A stretch of DNA of 64,000 bases. It comes from SCUS01 sp966211675 (GTDB lineage Bacteria > Myxococcota_A > Polyangia > Polyangiales > Ga0077539). The notes beneath the pieces are model-generated. The model saw nothing but the letters and a program-made list of their open reading frames with translations, was not told the origin of the DNA and ran no database searches. The stretch spans positions 1 to 64,000 of the forward strand of contig CBIHPK010000003.1 in assembly GCA_966211675.1 (NCBI GenBank), given 5' to 3'. Positions 14,269 to 26,348 of this stretch are shown one piece after another. The number at the start of each line of letters is the position of its first letter. Positions within the stretch are counted from its first letter, which is position 1. A program made the position numbers and the translations under genes.

Positions 14269-17016
14269 TCAGCCCTCGGGGCTGGACCAGACGTAGCCCG
14301 CGATGCCCTCGCTCACGTAGGTCCCGGCCCCGACCAGGGCGTCGCGCTCTCCGGCGCTGAGCGTGTAGTAATGGTCGCCGTTGGCCCCGCGGTAGAGCCG
14401 GTAGAGCGGCACCGCCCCGCACTGCGCCGTGGGCGCGAGGAAGCCCATCACCCCCTCGACGGTCCCGGGCGAGCGGCCCTCGCACACGGGGCTGTTGACC
14501 GTGGTGTAGAAGTGCTTGCCGTAGCTCATGATGCAGCGGTTGAGCCCCAGCAGGCCGCCGACGTTGGAGCCGTAGAGGTAGTAGGCCGGGTCGCCCTCGA
14601 GCACCCACGGGGCGCCCACCTCGCCTCGGGCCGTCGTGTAGAAGTGCTCGCCGCTGGCGGGGTAGTAGTAGCGGTACACCGGCACGCGGCAGCCGCCCCG
14701 ATCGTCGCAGCGCCCGTTGCAGTTGTCGTCCGCGAGGTTGCACGCCTCCGCCGGGCGGTTGCCGCAGGCGCCGCAGTTCGACGGATCGCTCCCCAGGTTG
14801 GCCTCGCAGCCATTGGCGGCGTTGCCGTCGCAGTTGCCATAGCCCCCGACGCAGGCGGTCACGGTGCACGATCCCCCCGAGCAGCCGGTGCCCGAGGCGT
14901 TGGGCAGCGAGCAGTTGCGACCGCAGGCGCCGCAGGAGGTCGGGGTGTTGTTGATGTCCACCTCGCAGCCGTCCGAGGCGGCGCCGTTGCAGTCGGCGAA
15001 GCCCCCGTCGCAGGAGGCCACGAGGCAGCGCCCGGAGGCGCAGGCCGCGGTCGCGTGCCCGAGGGCGCAGCGCGAGGGGCAGCTCCCGCAGTGGTTGACG
15101 TCGCTGGCGAGGTTGACCTCGCAGCCGTTGCCCGCCGCGCCGTCGCAGTCCGCGAAGCTCCCGGTGCACGCGGCCACGGTGCAGGCCCCCGCGACGCAGG
15201 CCCCCGCGGCGTTGGCCGGGGCGCAGCGCATCCCGCACCCGCCGCAGTGGCTGGCGTCGGCGCGCACGTTGACCTCGCAGCCGTTGGCCGCGACGCCGTC
15301 GCAGTCCGCGAAGCCCGCGGCGCAGCTCGCCACCGCGCACCGGCCGCCGGAGCAGCCGGCCGTGGCGTTGGGCAGGTCGCACACGGCGCCGCAGCTGCCG
15401 CAGTTGCGGACGTCGCCGGTGAGGTCGACCTCGCAGCCGTTGCTCGCGCTGCGGTCGCAGTCGCCGCGGCCCGTCGCGCACATCGAGAGCCCGCAGGTCC
15501 CGCCGCTGCACGCGGCCGTGCCCCCGGGGACCATGCAGGCCATCCGGCACATGCCGCAGTTGGAGACGTCGCCGCGGAGGTTCACCTCGCAGCCGTTGTC
15601 GGCGCTGCCGTCGCAGTCCGCGAAGCCGTCGTCGCAGGTGGTGATGGTGCAGCGCCCGGTGGCGCAGGCCCCGGTGGCGTTGGAGGGGGCGCAGGTGCGA
15701 CCGCACGCGCCGCAGTTGCGCAGGTCCGAGCGCGCGTCGACCTCGCAGCCGTTGGAGTCCACGCCGTCGCAGTCCTGGTAGCCCATCACGCAGGAGGTGA
15801 AGCACTCCCCCGCGAGGCAGCCGGGGAAGGCGTTGGGCCTCGCGGCGCAGCGGTTTCCGCAGCGGCCGCAGTTGGACACGCTGCTCGGCAGCTCGACCTC
15901 GCAGCCGTTGGTGGGGTTGGCGTCGCAGTCCCCGAAGCCCACCGCGCAGGCCCCCACGGCGCAGGCCCCGTCGACGCACGCGGGCGTCCCGTTGGGCGGA
16001 TTGCAGGCGGTGGTGCACTGCCCGCAGTGCGCCGGGTCGCGGCGCAGGTCGACCTCGCAGCCGTTGTCCGCGTTGCCGTCGCAGTCGCCGTAGCCCGCGT
16101 CGCAGGTGAAGGCGCAGCGCCCGGAGTCGCAGCGGTTGGTCGCGTGGGGTCGCGCGGCGCAGGCCATGCCGCAGCCGCCGCAGTGCGCGGCGTCCATCAG
16201 GGTGTTGGTCTCGCAGCCGTTGGCGGGCGCCCGGTCGCAGTCGGCGTAGGGGGCGATGCAGGTGCCGACGGCGCACATGCCGTTCTGGCAGGCGGCGGTC
16301 GCGTTGGGGACGCTGCACCGGACGCCGCACGCGCCGCAGCTCGCGACGTTGGAGACGGTGTCGATGCAGGCGCCGGTGCAGCACTGGAGCAGCCCCGGGC
16401 AGGGCCTCGCCTCGGTGCAGCCGCTCACGCAGACGTTGCCCACGCAGAGCAATCCCGCGGGGCAGTGATCGTCGACCACGCACTCCACGCAGCTCCGGGT
16501 GGGGACGTTGCAGTGCCTCGCCGAGGGGAGCCCTCCGCCGTCGACGCCCGCGTCTCCGCCCGCCGCGCCGCCGCAGGCCTCGTCGTTGCGACAGCCCGCC
16601 ACGCAGGTGGTGCCGCTGCAGTACTGGCCCACCGGGCAGGTGTCCGCGGAGGGGACGCAGGGGACGCAGCGGCCCGACTCGACCTCGCAGGCGCCGCCGG
16701 AGGGGTTGCCCGCGCAGTCGGCGTTGGTCATGCAGCGGGTGTTCACGTCCACGGGCACGTCCACCGGAACATCCGCGGGCGCGTCGACCTGCACCTCGGG
16801 GGCGTCCATGGTGACGACGTCCATCGCGTCCATGGTCGAGGCGTCGAAGACGTCCTTGGCCGCGACGTCGAGGGCCCCGGTGTCGGCGACCCCCGAGTCG
16901 GAGCCCGCATCGGGCCCGCCCACCACCGAGAGCCCCAGCGAACAGCCCGCGGAGAGCGCCCCGAGCAGGGCGAGGAGGAGCGGCGTCGGGGGCGCCCGGC
17001 GAGATGGCTTCGTCAT
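14269..17016 (-). CDS. Cys-rich repeat (MopE-like) lipoprotein with C-terminal DUF5648 module
   Basis: Surface lipoprotein of 915 aa. The signal peptide ends in LSAGC with lipidated Cys25, followed by an Asp/Val/Pro tether to about 100. Residues 100-775 hold about ten 47-residue Cys-rich repeats of the pattern ADCDGxxxNGCEV...HCGxCGxxC...GxCxVxxC, probably disulfide-stabilised. A CNLADDNCNG MopE motif follows. The last 140 residues contain three repeats with Y-rich HFYTT/HYYTL motifs typical of DUF5648. Genes with these Cys repeats are widely misnamed tryptophan synthase alpha chain; nothing enzymatic is seen. No Shine-Dalgarno precedes the ATG; instead TACCGT ends 7 nt before it, so the transcript may be leaderless. 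A scaffold or adhesin role is inference. Confidence 0.85.
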   Translation of the reverse strand: MTKPSRRAPPTPLLLALLGALSAGCSLGLSVVGGPDAGSDSGVADTGALDVAAKDVFDASTMDAMDVVTMDAPEVQVDAPADVPVDVPVDVNTRCMTNADCAGNPSGGACEVESGRCVPCVPSADTCPVGQYCSGTTCVAGCRNDEACGGAAGGDAGVDGGGLPSARHCNVPTRSCVECVVDDHCPAGLLCVGNVCVSGCTEARPCPGLLQCCTGACIDTVSNVASCGACGVRCSVPNATAACQNGMCAVGTCIAPYADCDRAPANGCETNTLMDAAHCGGCGMACAARPHATNRCDSGRCAFTCDAGYGDCDGNADNGCEVDLRRDPAHCGQCTTACNPPNGTPACVDGACAVGACAVGFGDCDANPTNGCEVELPSSVSNCGRCGNRCAARPNAFPGCLAGECFTSCVMGYQDCDGVDSNGCEVDARSDLRNCGACGRTCAPSNATGACATGRCTITTCDDGFADCDGSADNGCEVNLRGDVSNCGMCRMACMVPGGTAACSGGTCGLSMCATGRGDCDRSASNGCEVDLTGDVRNCGSCGAVCDLPNATAGCSGGRCAVASCAAGFADCDGVAANGCEVNVRADASHCGGCGMRCAPANAAGACVAGACTVAACTGSFADCDGAAGNGCEVNLASDVNHCGSCPSRCALGHATAACASGRCLVASCDGGFADCNGAASDGCEVDINNTPTSCGACGRNCSLPNASGTGCSGGSCTVTACVGGYGNCDGNAANGCEANLGSDPSNCGACGNRPAEACNLADDNCNGRCDDRGGCRVPVYRYYYPASGEHFYTTARGEVGAPWVLEGDPAYYLYGSNVGGLLGLNRCIMSYGKHFYTTVNSPVCEGRSPGTVEGVMGFLAPTAQCGAVPLYRLYRGANGDHYYTLSAGERDALVGAGTYVSEGIAGYVWSSPEG

Positions 17017-17078
17017 GCGGTCGACGGTACCTCAGAGCGCCGCGGCGGAGGACCCTCTCCGCACCGGCGGCGGCGGTC

Positions 17079-19226
17079 TCAGATGCCGCTGGCGACGGAG
17101 ATGCCGTCCGCGGGGGTCGCGAGGCTGTTGAAGGGCCCCTGCCCCGAGCGCACCGGCAGCCTCGCGGTGAACACCGCGCCCCCCGGCGAGCCCGGGCGCA
17201 GCGACACCGTCCCGCCGTGCTCCTCGATGATGCGCCGCACCACCGCGAGGCCGAGCCCGGTGCCCGTCGCCTTCGAGGTGAAGAAGGGCTCGAAGACCCG
17301 AGAGAGGTCCACGTTGCCGAGGCCCGCGCCGGTGTCCTCGACCTCCAGGTCGACCCCGGGCTGCCCGGGGCTCATCTCCACCGCCTTCGCCCGCAGCGTC
17401 ACGCTCCCCCCGTGCGGCAGCGCCTGGATGGCGTTGACCATCACGTTCACCAGGGCCTGCCGCAGCAGCCGGCTGTCGGCCTCGATCATCGGCAGCTCGG
17501 GGTCGATCTCGCGCCGGACCTCGATGGCCGCGCCGTTGCTCGCCGTGGCGGCCGCGTTCCACGCCTCGTCGAGCAGCCGGTCGACGGGCACGGGGCGGGG
17601 CGCCAGGTTCACCGGCCGGGCGAAGTCGAGCAGGTCGCTCACGATGCGGTTGAGCCGGTCGCTCTCCTCCCGGACGATGTCGAGGAGCATCTTCGCGTCC
17701 CCGGTGGGCTTGAGCAGCCGGTCGATGGAGCCGAGGGAGTTGAAGATCACCCCGAGCGGGTTGCGCACCTCGTGGGCCATCACCGCCGAGAGCTCGCCCA
17801 GCGCCGCGAGGCGCTCGCGCTGCACCAGCCGGGACTGCGCGGCGGTCAGCGCGTCGAGCCGACGGCGCGCCTCCTCGTGCAGCTCCGCGTTCTCCAGGCC
17901 CACCTGCACCACGCTCGCGACCGCGCGGGCGAGCGCCAGCTCGTCGTCGCGCAGCCGGCGCCCCGGGAGGTCGCCCACCACCAGCGCGCCCCGCACGCCG
18001 CCCTGCCCCTCGAAGGGGATGAACCACAGCGAGCGAGGGGTGACCTCGTCGCGCCAGAACACCGAGGCCCGCGGGGAGCTGCGCGAGTCGCCGAGGGCGG
18101 TCACCTCCCCCTGCTCCAGCAGCTCGACCACCCAGGGAGCGGTCGCGAGCCGCACGCGCACGATCGCGGCCGCCTCCGCCGTCGGCCACGAGGCCGCGCG
18201 ACGCAGCGACTCGCCCCGGCGCAGCACCCAGGCGGACACCTCCCTGGCGCCCATCATCGCCGCGACCACCTCGCAGGCCGCCCGCAGCAGCGGCACCGAG
18301 CCGCCGCGCGCCTCCGCCAGCATGGCCCTCGCGAGGGTGCTCACGGCCTCCAGCTCTCGCTCTCGCCGCCGCGCCCTCGCGAGGTCGCGCACGTTGTCGA
18401 GCGCCGCCGAGACCTGCGCCGAGAGCAGCCGCGCCACCGGGACGTCGTCCTCCCGCAGCCAGCGCCCGACGAGCAGCAGCAGCGCCGGGCCGCCGCTCCA
18501 GCCGTCGACGCGGGTCACCACGGCGCGAAGCGTCTCGACCGCCGCGACGTCGACGTCCGCGAGGGCCGCGGCGGAGACGGCGGCCACCGAGGCGAGCTCG
18601 GCGTAGCCGTCGTCGCTGAAGGCCTCGCCCCAGCCCCAGGCCTCGTGGCAGAGCGGCGTCCACGCGGTGCGCGCCACGGAGAGCGACCGGCCCAGCGCCC
18701 GCTCGACCGTCTCGCGGTCGGGCTCGTAGCCCTCGACGAAGCGCACCGCGAGCCCGTCGCCGTCGGGCTGCAGGAGCACGCCGATGAGCTCCGAGCCGCC
18801 GAGGCCGCTGCGCAGCCCGGCCTCGACCTCCGCCTCGGTGCGCAGCAGGTGCACCGACACGCCCAGGTGCGAGAGGCTGAAGCGCCGCACTCGCAGCGCC
18901 GCGCGGTCGGTCACGTCGCGCACCAGCACCAGCACGTCGCTGCCGATGCTGCTCAGCTGGAGCTCGACGTTGCGTCGCGTCCCGTCGGGACGGCGCACCA
19001 CCACCTCGTACTCGGGCGGGACCACCTCGCCGCGCAGCCGGCGCGCCACGCGCTGCGTCACCCGGGCGCTGTCCTCCGGGGCGACCAGCTCCGCCGCCTT
19101 GCGGCCGACGAGCGACTCCTTCTCGAGGCCGGTGATCTCCGCGAGGGCGTCGTTGGCGTAGATCACCACCCCCTTGTGGTGCACCAGGATACCGAGCGGC
19201 GAGGCGTCGAGAAGGCGGCGGTACAA
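17079..19226 (-). CDS. PAS-GAF sensor histidine kinase (NtrB-like)
   Basis: Soluble kinase of 715 aa without a receiver. A PAS domain begins at the first residues (YANDALAEITG) and runs to about 120. A central region with two GAF-like modules follows (about 130-460), then HisKA with His485 in MAHEVRNPLG and HATPase_c (about 590-700) with GTGLGLAVVRRI. The HEVRNPL box puts it in the HPK4/NtrB-like group, which often pairs with sigma-54 activators; none is present here. It starts at TTG 19226, supported by AGGAGGG nine bases upstream; the PAS fold leaves no room for a later start. It is divergent from the lipid operon. Confidence 0.9.
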   Translation of the reverse strand: MYRRLLDASPLGILVHHKGVVIYANDALAEITGLEKESLVGRKAAELVAPEDSARVTQRVARRLRGEVVPPEYEVVVRRPDGTRRNVELQLSSIGSDVLVLVRDVTDRAALRVRRFSLSHLGVSVHLLRTEAEVEAGLRSGLGGSELIGVLLQPDGDGLAVRFVEGYEPDRETVERALGRSLSVARTAWTPLCHEAWGWGEAFSDDGYAELASVAAVSAAALADVDVAAVETLRAVVTRVDGWSGGPALLLLVGRWLREDDVPVARLLSAQVSAALDNVRDLARARRRERELEAVSTLARAMLAEARGGSVPLLRAACEVVAAMMGAREVSAWVLRRGESLRRAASWPTAEAAAIVRVRLATAPWVVELLEQGEVTALGDSRSSPRASVFWRDEVTPRSLWFIPFEGQGGVRGALVVGDLPGRRLRDDELALARAVASVVQVGLENAELHEEARRRLDALTAAQSRLVQRERLAALGELSAVMAHEVRNPLGVIFNSLGSIDRLLKPTGDAKMLLDIVREESDRLNRIVSDLLDFARPVNLAPRPVPVDRLLDEAWNAAATASNGAAIEVRREIDPELPMIEADSRLLRQALVNVMVNAIQALPHGGSVTLRAKAVEMSPGQPGVDLEVEDTGAGLGNVDLSRVFEPFFTSKATGTGLGLAVVRRIIEEHGGTVSLRPGSPGGAVFTARLPVRSGQGPFNSLATPADGISVASGI

Positions 19227-19234
19227 CGAAGGAT

Positions 19235-19241
19235 CCCTCCT
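19235..19241 (-). promoter_or_regulatory. Shine-Dalgarno that fixes a TTG start
   Basis: AGGAGGG on the minus strand sits 8-9 nt before the TTG codon at 19226 of the PAS-GAF kinase. A GTG further upstream is in a different frame. This is one of the strongest ribosome-binding sites in the window and justifies the rare start codon. Confidence 0.6.
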
Positions 19242-19366
19242 GTTTCACCCGTCGAGGGCGGCGGGGCGCGCCGTGGGGCCGTGTAACGGTGACCGCGGTG
19301 CGTCGCCCGCGTGACGCCGGGCGTCGGCCCGCCGCACGGCGGAGACTGTGCGCTTACGAGGGGGTT

Positions 19367-19394
19367 TTGTTCAAGCGTGACCCTGTGCTAGACG
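19367..19394 (+). promoter_or_regulatory. Putative promoter of the lipid operon (near-leaderless)
   Basis: TTGTTC (19367-19372) and TAGACG (19389-19394) are separated by 16 bp, with TG just before the -10. This lies in the only locally AT-richer stretch of the divergent gap. The ATG at 19406 is 11 nt past the -10 and lacks a Shine-Dalgarno, so the predicted mRNA leader is only a few bases. Confidence 0.45.
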
Positions 19395-19405
19395 CCGCGC
19401 GGACG

Positions 19406-20070
19406 ATGGCCGCGAGCTACTTCGACGTCGACGGAACACTGGTCCGCACGAACCTCGTTCACCCGACCCTGTTCTACCTCCTCAACCAGGCTACGCCTGC
19501 GCGCACGCTCGCCCGCCTCGGGGGCGCGCTGCTCCGGGCGCCGCTGCTGGCGCTGGCCGAGCTGCGCGACCGCCGCGCCTTCAACGAGGAGCTGTACATG
19601 CTCTTCCGGGGCATGAGCGAAGACCGCCTGCACGCCCTCGCCGACGAGGCCGTCGACAAGGTGCTGCGCCCGGCGATCTACCCCGGCGCGCGCGACCTCA
19701 TCCGCCGCTGCAAGGACCTCGGGCACGAGGTGGTCATCTGCTCCGGCGCGCTCGACTTCCTGATGGCCCCGCTCGCCCGCGAGCTCGGGGCCGACAGCGT
19801 CATCGCCAACCGGCTGGAGTTCCACGACCGCGTCGCGAGCGGCCGGATGATCCCGCCGGTGGTGGCGGGGCCGACCAAGGCGCTGCTCATCCGAGAGCAC
19901 GCCCGACGCGGCGGCCACGACCTCGACGCCAGCTTCGCTTACAGTGACTCGTACTCCGACGTGCCGATGCTCTCGGTCGTCGGCCACCCCTCCGCCGTCA
20001 ACCCGGACGCGGCCCTCGAGCGACTCGCGCACGCGCACCGCTGGCCCGTCGTGCACCTGGATCGGACCCC

Positions 20071-20074
<4 letters not shown>
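19406..20074 (+). CDS. HAD-superfamily (HAD-IB, SerB-like) phosphatase
   Basis: Cytoplasmic phosphohydrolase of 222 aa. All four HAD motifs are present: DVDGT with nucleophile Asp7 and Asp9, ICSGA (motif II), the Lys of GPTKALL (motif III) and the acidic YSDSYSDVPM (motif IV). The helical cap between motifs I and II is of the HAD-IB type, whose members dephosphorylate phosphoserine, lysophosphatidate-like or other small phosphates. The in-frame region upstream (from 19289) is Arg-rich and overlaps the promoter, so I use the ATG at 19406. Its stop overlaps the GTG of the next gene (GTGA). As the first gene of an ElbD-like lipid operon, it plausibly removes phosphate from a glycerolipid intermediate; this is inference. 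Confidence 0.88.
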
Positions 20075-21674
<1,600 letters not shown>

Positions 21675-21675
<1 letters not shown>

Positions 21676-24600
21676 TGATGAACGGGCACAGCCCGCTCGA
21701 CGTCTCGAAGATCCTCGAAGGCTCACGGATCATCGTCGTCGGAGGAACGGGCTTCCTCGGCAAGGTCTGGCTCTCGCTCCTGCTCTGCCACTACCCCGAC
21801 GTGGGCAAGGTCTTCCTGGTAGTGCGCTCCAAGGGGTCGCAGGACTCGGAGGCCCGCTTCTGGACCGACATCGCCCCGAGCGAGCCCTTCGCGCCGCTGC
21901 GGGCGAGGCACCCGGGGGCGGAGTACGAGGAGTTCCTCCGGCAGAAGATCCACGTGGTCGACGCGGACGTCTCCAAGCCGCTCTGCGGCTTCAGCAACGA
22001 GCTGCGCAAGCAGATCGAAGGCACCATCGACGCGATGGTCAACGTCGCCGGCGTGGTGGACTTCAACCCGCCGCTCGACGAGGCCCTGCTCACCAACGCC
22101 GCGGGGATGCAGAACCTCGTGGTGCTCGCCAAGGCCCTGGGCAACGTGCCGGTGCTGCACACCAGCACCTGCTACGTGGCGGGCTACCGCAGCGGGCGCG
22201 TGGAGGAGGTCGACCCGCGCAAGGACCCCTTCCCCTACTTCAAGGACATGCCCGACGCCCCGTGGGATCCGCACCGCGAGATCTCCGAGGGCCTGGCGCT
22301 GGCCGCGAGCGTGACCAGGCACGCCGACGACGCCAACCGCGTGGCGCAGTACGAGCGCGACGCGAGGGCCGCCCTCGAGGCGAAGAAGGAGCCCACCACG
22401 GGGGCGATCTTCGCCGCGGAGGTGAAGAAGGTACGGGAGAAATGGCTGGCGGCCGAGGGCGAGCGCGTGGGCATGGAGCGCGCGAAGTTCTGGGGCTGGA
22501 CCAACACGTACACGTACACCAAGAGCCTCGGCGAGCAGGTGCTCGCGGGCTCCGGGTTGCCCTTCACCATCGTGCGCCCCGCGGTGATCGAGTCCTCCGT
22601 CGCCTTCCCCTCGCCGGGATGGAACGAGGGCATCAACACCATGGCCCCGATCATGTTCATGTTCATGAGCGGGCACATGCAGATCCCGGCGCACCAGACC
22701 GCCGGGCTCGACATCATCCCCGTGGACATGGTCTCCGGCGGCATGATCCTGGCGCTGGCGGCCCTGCTCGAAGGGACGCACGAGCCCGCCTATCACCTCG
22801 GCACCAGCCACACGAACCCCGTCTCGATGCACCGCATCATCGAGGTGTCGGGGCTCTACAAGCGCAAGCACTACCAGCGCACCAGCAAGGGCAACCCCTG
22901 GGCGAACTTCATCCAGGCCCACTGGGAGCCCACGCCGGTCACCAAGGAGGGCTTCTTCAACCGCGGAGCGCCCGCCTTCGCCCGCGCCGCCAAGACCCTC
23001 TCGCAGCTCGCTCGCAAGGCCTCCGTGGGCCCCGCGGCGGTGCTCTTCGCCCCGACCTCGCGAGCGCTCAACTCGTACAGCGAGCTGGCCAAGCGCAACG
23101 GAGAGATCTTCGCGCTCTTCGTCCCCTTCATGGCCGAGACCGACTACCAGTTCGTCACCGACAACATGTCGGCCCTGGTGGCGCGGCTCAACGAGACCGA
23201 CCGCGCGGCGCTCAACTGGGCCCCGGAGGCCATCGACTGGCGGCACTACCTGATGGAGGTCCACTACCCGGGCCTCGACCGCTGGGTGATGCCGCTCATC
23301 GAGGAGCGCCTCAACCGCCCGGCGAAGCCGCTGCGGGCCTACGTCTCGCTGCTCGACGTGCTCGACGAGGCCGCCGAGCGCCACGAGCATCGCCCCGCGC
23401 TGCTGCGCATGGAGGGCGACGGGCTCGCTCGCGTGTCCTTCTTCGAGTGGAAGGCGCGCGCCGAGGCCACCGCCGCGAGGCTCACCGCCATGGGCGTCAA
23501 GCCCGGCGACCGGGTGCTGCTCTGCGCGGGCAACCACCCGGCGTGGCCCATCGCGTACTTCGGCATCCTGCGCGCGGGCGCCGTCGCCGTCCCCACGGAC
23601 GCCGCGATGGAGGCCGGTCCGCTCTCCAACGTGCTGCGCGCGTCGCGGGCCGTGGTGATCATCTCCGACGACAAGGTGCTCGAGCGCCTCGCCACGCTCC
23701 CCGACCTCACCGCCACCCCGGTGGACCTGCACGCCATCACCGCCGAGGACGCGTCGCTCACGGCGCCGGCGATCGCGGCCCCGACGGCCGACACCCTCGC
23801 GAGCGTGATCTACACCTCGGGCACCACCGGGACCCCGAAGGGCGTGATGCTCTCGCACGGCAACTTCTGCCGGCTGATCGCGTCGCTCGCTCCGGTGTTC
23901 CCGCTCGGCGAGGGCGACCGGGTGCTCTCGGTGCTGCCGCTGCATCACACCTTCGAGTTCACGTGCGGGCTGCTGCTGCCGCTCTCCCGCGGCTCGTCCA
24001 TGGTCTACCTCGACGAGCTCACCGGGGAGCGCGTGGTCGAGGCGCTGCGCGACGCGAAGGTGTCCGCGATGGTGGGCGTCCCGGCGCTCTGGCAGCTCCT
24101 CGAGCGACGCATCACCCAGCAGGTGAGGGACCTCGGCCCTGGCGCCAGCACGGTCTTCGACGCCGCCCTCGCGCTCAACCGCACGCTCGGAGAGAAGGCC
24201 GGCATCAACGTCGGCCAGGTGCTCTTCGGCCCGGTGCACGCGCGCCTCGGCGGACGGCTGCGCTTCCTCATCTCGGGCGGCGCCGCGCTCCCCAAGGAGA
24301 CGGCGGAGCTGTTCCGCGGGCTCGGGCTGCCGCTCGCGGAGGGCTACGGGCTCACCGAGGCGGCGCCGGTGCTCACCGTCGCCAAGGCGAGCTCCTCGGC
24401 CAAGCCCGGCAGCGTGGGCGGGCCCATCCCCGGCGTCGAGGTGAAGATCCTCAACCCCGATCCCTCGGGCGTGGGTGAGGTGGTCGCGCGAGGGCCCAAC
24501 GTGATGATGGGCTACGCCGACGACCCGGAGGCCACCGCCGCGGTGCTCTCCCCCGACGGCTGGCTGCGCACGGGCGACCTCGGGGCCATCGACAAGAAGG

Positions 24601-26333
24601 GCAAGCTCACCCTCGTCGGTCGCAGCAAGGACGTCGTCGTCGCCTCCAACGGCGAGAACATCTACCCCGACGACGTCGAGCGCGCTCTCGGCGAGGTGGC
24701 CCTGGTCAAGGAGCTCGTGGTGCTCGGCATCGCCGACCCGCGAGGCGGAGAGCGCCTGGCGCTGCTGGCCGTGCCGGACCTGGAGGGCGTCGAGCCCGAG
24801 GAGCGCGTGGCCCGTCGCGACCGCGCGCTGCGCAACCTGAAGAACGCCGTGCGCGACCTGCCGCCGGCCTGGCAGCCCGCGGTGGTGCTGCCCTACGACG
24901 CGACGCTCCCTCGCACGGCGACGCGCAAGGTGAAGCGCAACGAGGTGCGCCCGGTGATCGAGCGCCTCGTGGCGGCCTCGACCCCGACGCGCCCGGTGGC
25001 GGGCGCCGCCTCGACGGACAACCCCGTGCGCAAGGCGATCGCGACCATCGCCCGCCGCCCGGTGGAGGAGGTCACGGAGAAGACCCGGCTGCGGGGAGAC
25101 CTTGGCTACGACTCGCTGATGGCGATGGAGCTCGCCGTGGCCCTGGAGGCGATCCGGGGGCGGCAGGTTCCGCAGGAGATGGTCACGCTGGAGACCGTCG
25201 GAGAGCTGGAGCGGGCGCTGGGCCTGGAGAGCGAGCACGCCCGGCTGCACGAGGAGCCCCGCGCCGCGGCCCCGACGGACGAGGACGACGAGATCCGGCT
25301 CGACGTGCCGGGGCCCCTGAAGGACGCGGCGAAGTCCGCGCTCTCGGTGCTGCAGCGCGAGTTCTACGCGACGCTGATGAAGCCCCGGGTGACCGGGCGC
25401 GCGTACATCCCGCACAACCGCAACGCGCTGGTGGTGGCCAACCACACGAGCCACCTGGACATGGGCTTCGTGAAGTACGCCCTCGGGACCTACGGCAAGA
25501 ACCTCGTGGCCCTCGCGGCGCGGGACTACTTCTTCGACACGCCACTCAAGCGCGCGGTGATGGAGAACCTCACCAACGTGGCGAGCTTCGACCGCGACGC
25601 GGGCCTGCACGAGACCCTCAACGAGGTCGGAGCGCTGCTGCGAGCGGGCAAGACGGTGCTGATCTTCCCGGAGGGGACGCGCAGCCCCGACGGGCGGATC
25701 CAGAAGTTCCTCGGGGCGGTCGGGTTCCTGGCGCTGCACCACGAGGTGGACGTGCTGCCGGTGTGGCTCGGCGGAACCTACGAGGCGATGCCCAAGAGCC
25801 GGATGGTCCCGACGAAGCGGGACATCACCGCGCGCATCGGGCCGTCGCTGGACTTCGAGCAGCTCCGCCGGCTCACCAGGGGGATGAAGCCCGTGGAGTC
25901 GGCGCGCACCGTGGCGAGGCTCGCTCAGCGGGCGGTGGAGGCCCTGCGCGACGGCTCGGTGCTCGACCTCTCGACGCTGGCCGACGCCAAGGAGGAGGCG
26001 CCGCGCAAGCACCCGCTGGTGGCGCTCTTCGACGAGCTGCCGAGGCGCTTCGTCGCGGGCCGCGTGGAGAACCCGGTGAGCTTCTACTTCACCCTCGGCG
26101 CCGAGCCGGAGGCCAAGTGGACCGTCCAGGTCGACGCGAAGGAGTGCCGCGTGGTCATGGGCAAGAGCGAGGGCGGCACCGCGGACTGCGTGCTCAAGAC
26201 CAGCGCGGAGCTGTTCACTCGCATCGTGCGCGAGGGCTACGAGCCCGGGGTCGCGGAGTTCATGTCGGGGCAGGTGAAGTCCAACGACGTGAGCCTGCTG
26301 CAGACCTTCACCCGCGCCTTCCAACTGGGTTGA
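21675..26333 (+). CDS. elbD: ElbD-like multifunctional acyl reductase-ligase-ACP-acyltransferase-SCP2
   Basis: Protein of 1552 aa with five parts. (1) Fatty acyl reductase: Rossmann motif GGTGFLG near 18 and YTYTK near 280, with a FAR C-terminal region to about 540. (2) AMP-forming acyl ligase, about 545-1090: YTSGTTGTPKG, GYGLTE, TGDLG and the C-terminal Lys in RKVKR. (3) Acyl carrier domain with phosphopantetheine Ser1147 in GYDSLMA. (4) PlsC-type acyltransferase: NHTSHLD with His1257, and FPEGTRS. (5) SCP2-like sterol carrier domain, about 1445-1550. The reductase/ligase/ACP/acyltransferase plan fits ElbD of Myxococcus ether-lipid synthesis as I recall it. The start is ATG 21675, overlapping the previous stop; GTG 21672 is an alternative. 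It would activate, load and reduce fatty acyl chains and acylate a glycerol backbone. Confidence 0.85.
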
Positions 26334-26348
26334 GGCACTGAGGCAACG

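Noticed and set aside
14047..16483. Upstream extension of the minus-strand frame beyond ATG 14047
   Set aside because: It would run into the MopE-like gene in the wrong frame with Arg-rich nonsense composition; the start at 14047 gives a sensible membrane protein.
14269..17016. Tryptophan synthase alpha chain, a common database name for such Cys-repeat proteins
   Set aside because: There is no TrpA barrel; the protein is a Cys-rich repeat lipoprotein with DUF5648-like modules.
19289..19405. Longer N-terminus for the HAD phosphatase from 19289
   Set aside because: The added 39 residues are Arg-rich, overlap the promoter-like AT-rich stretch, and precede the HAD motif I that normally lies near the N-terminus.
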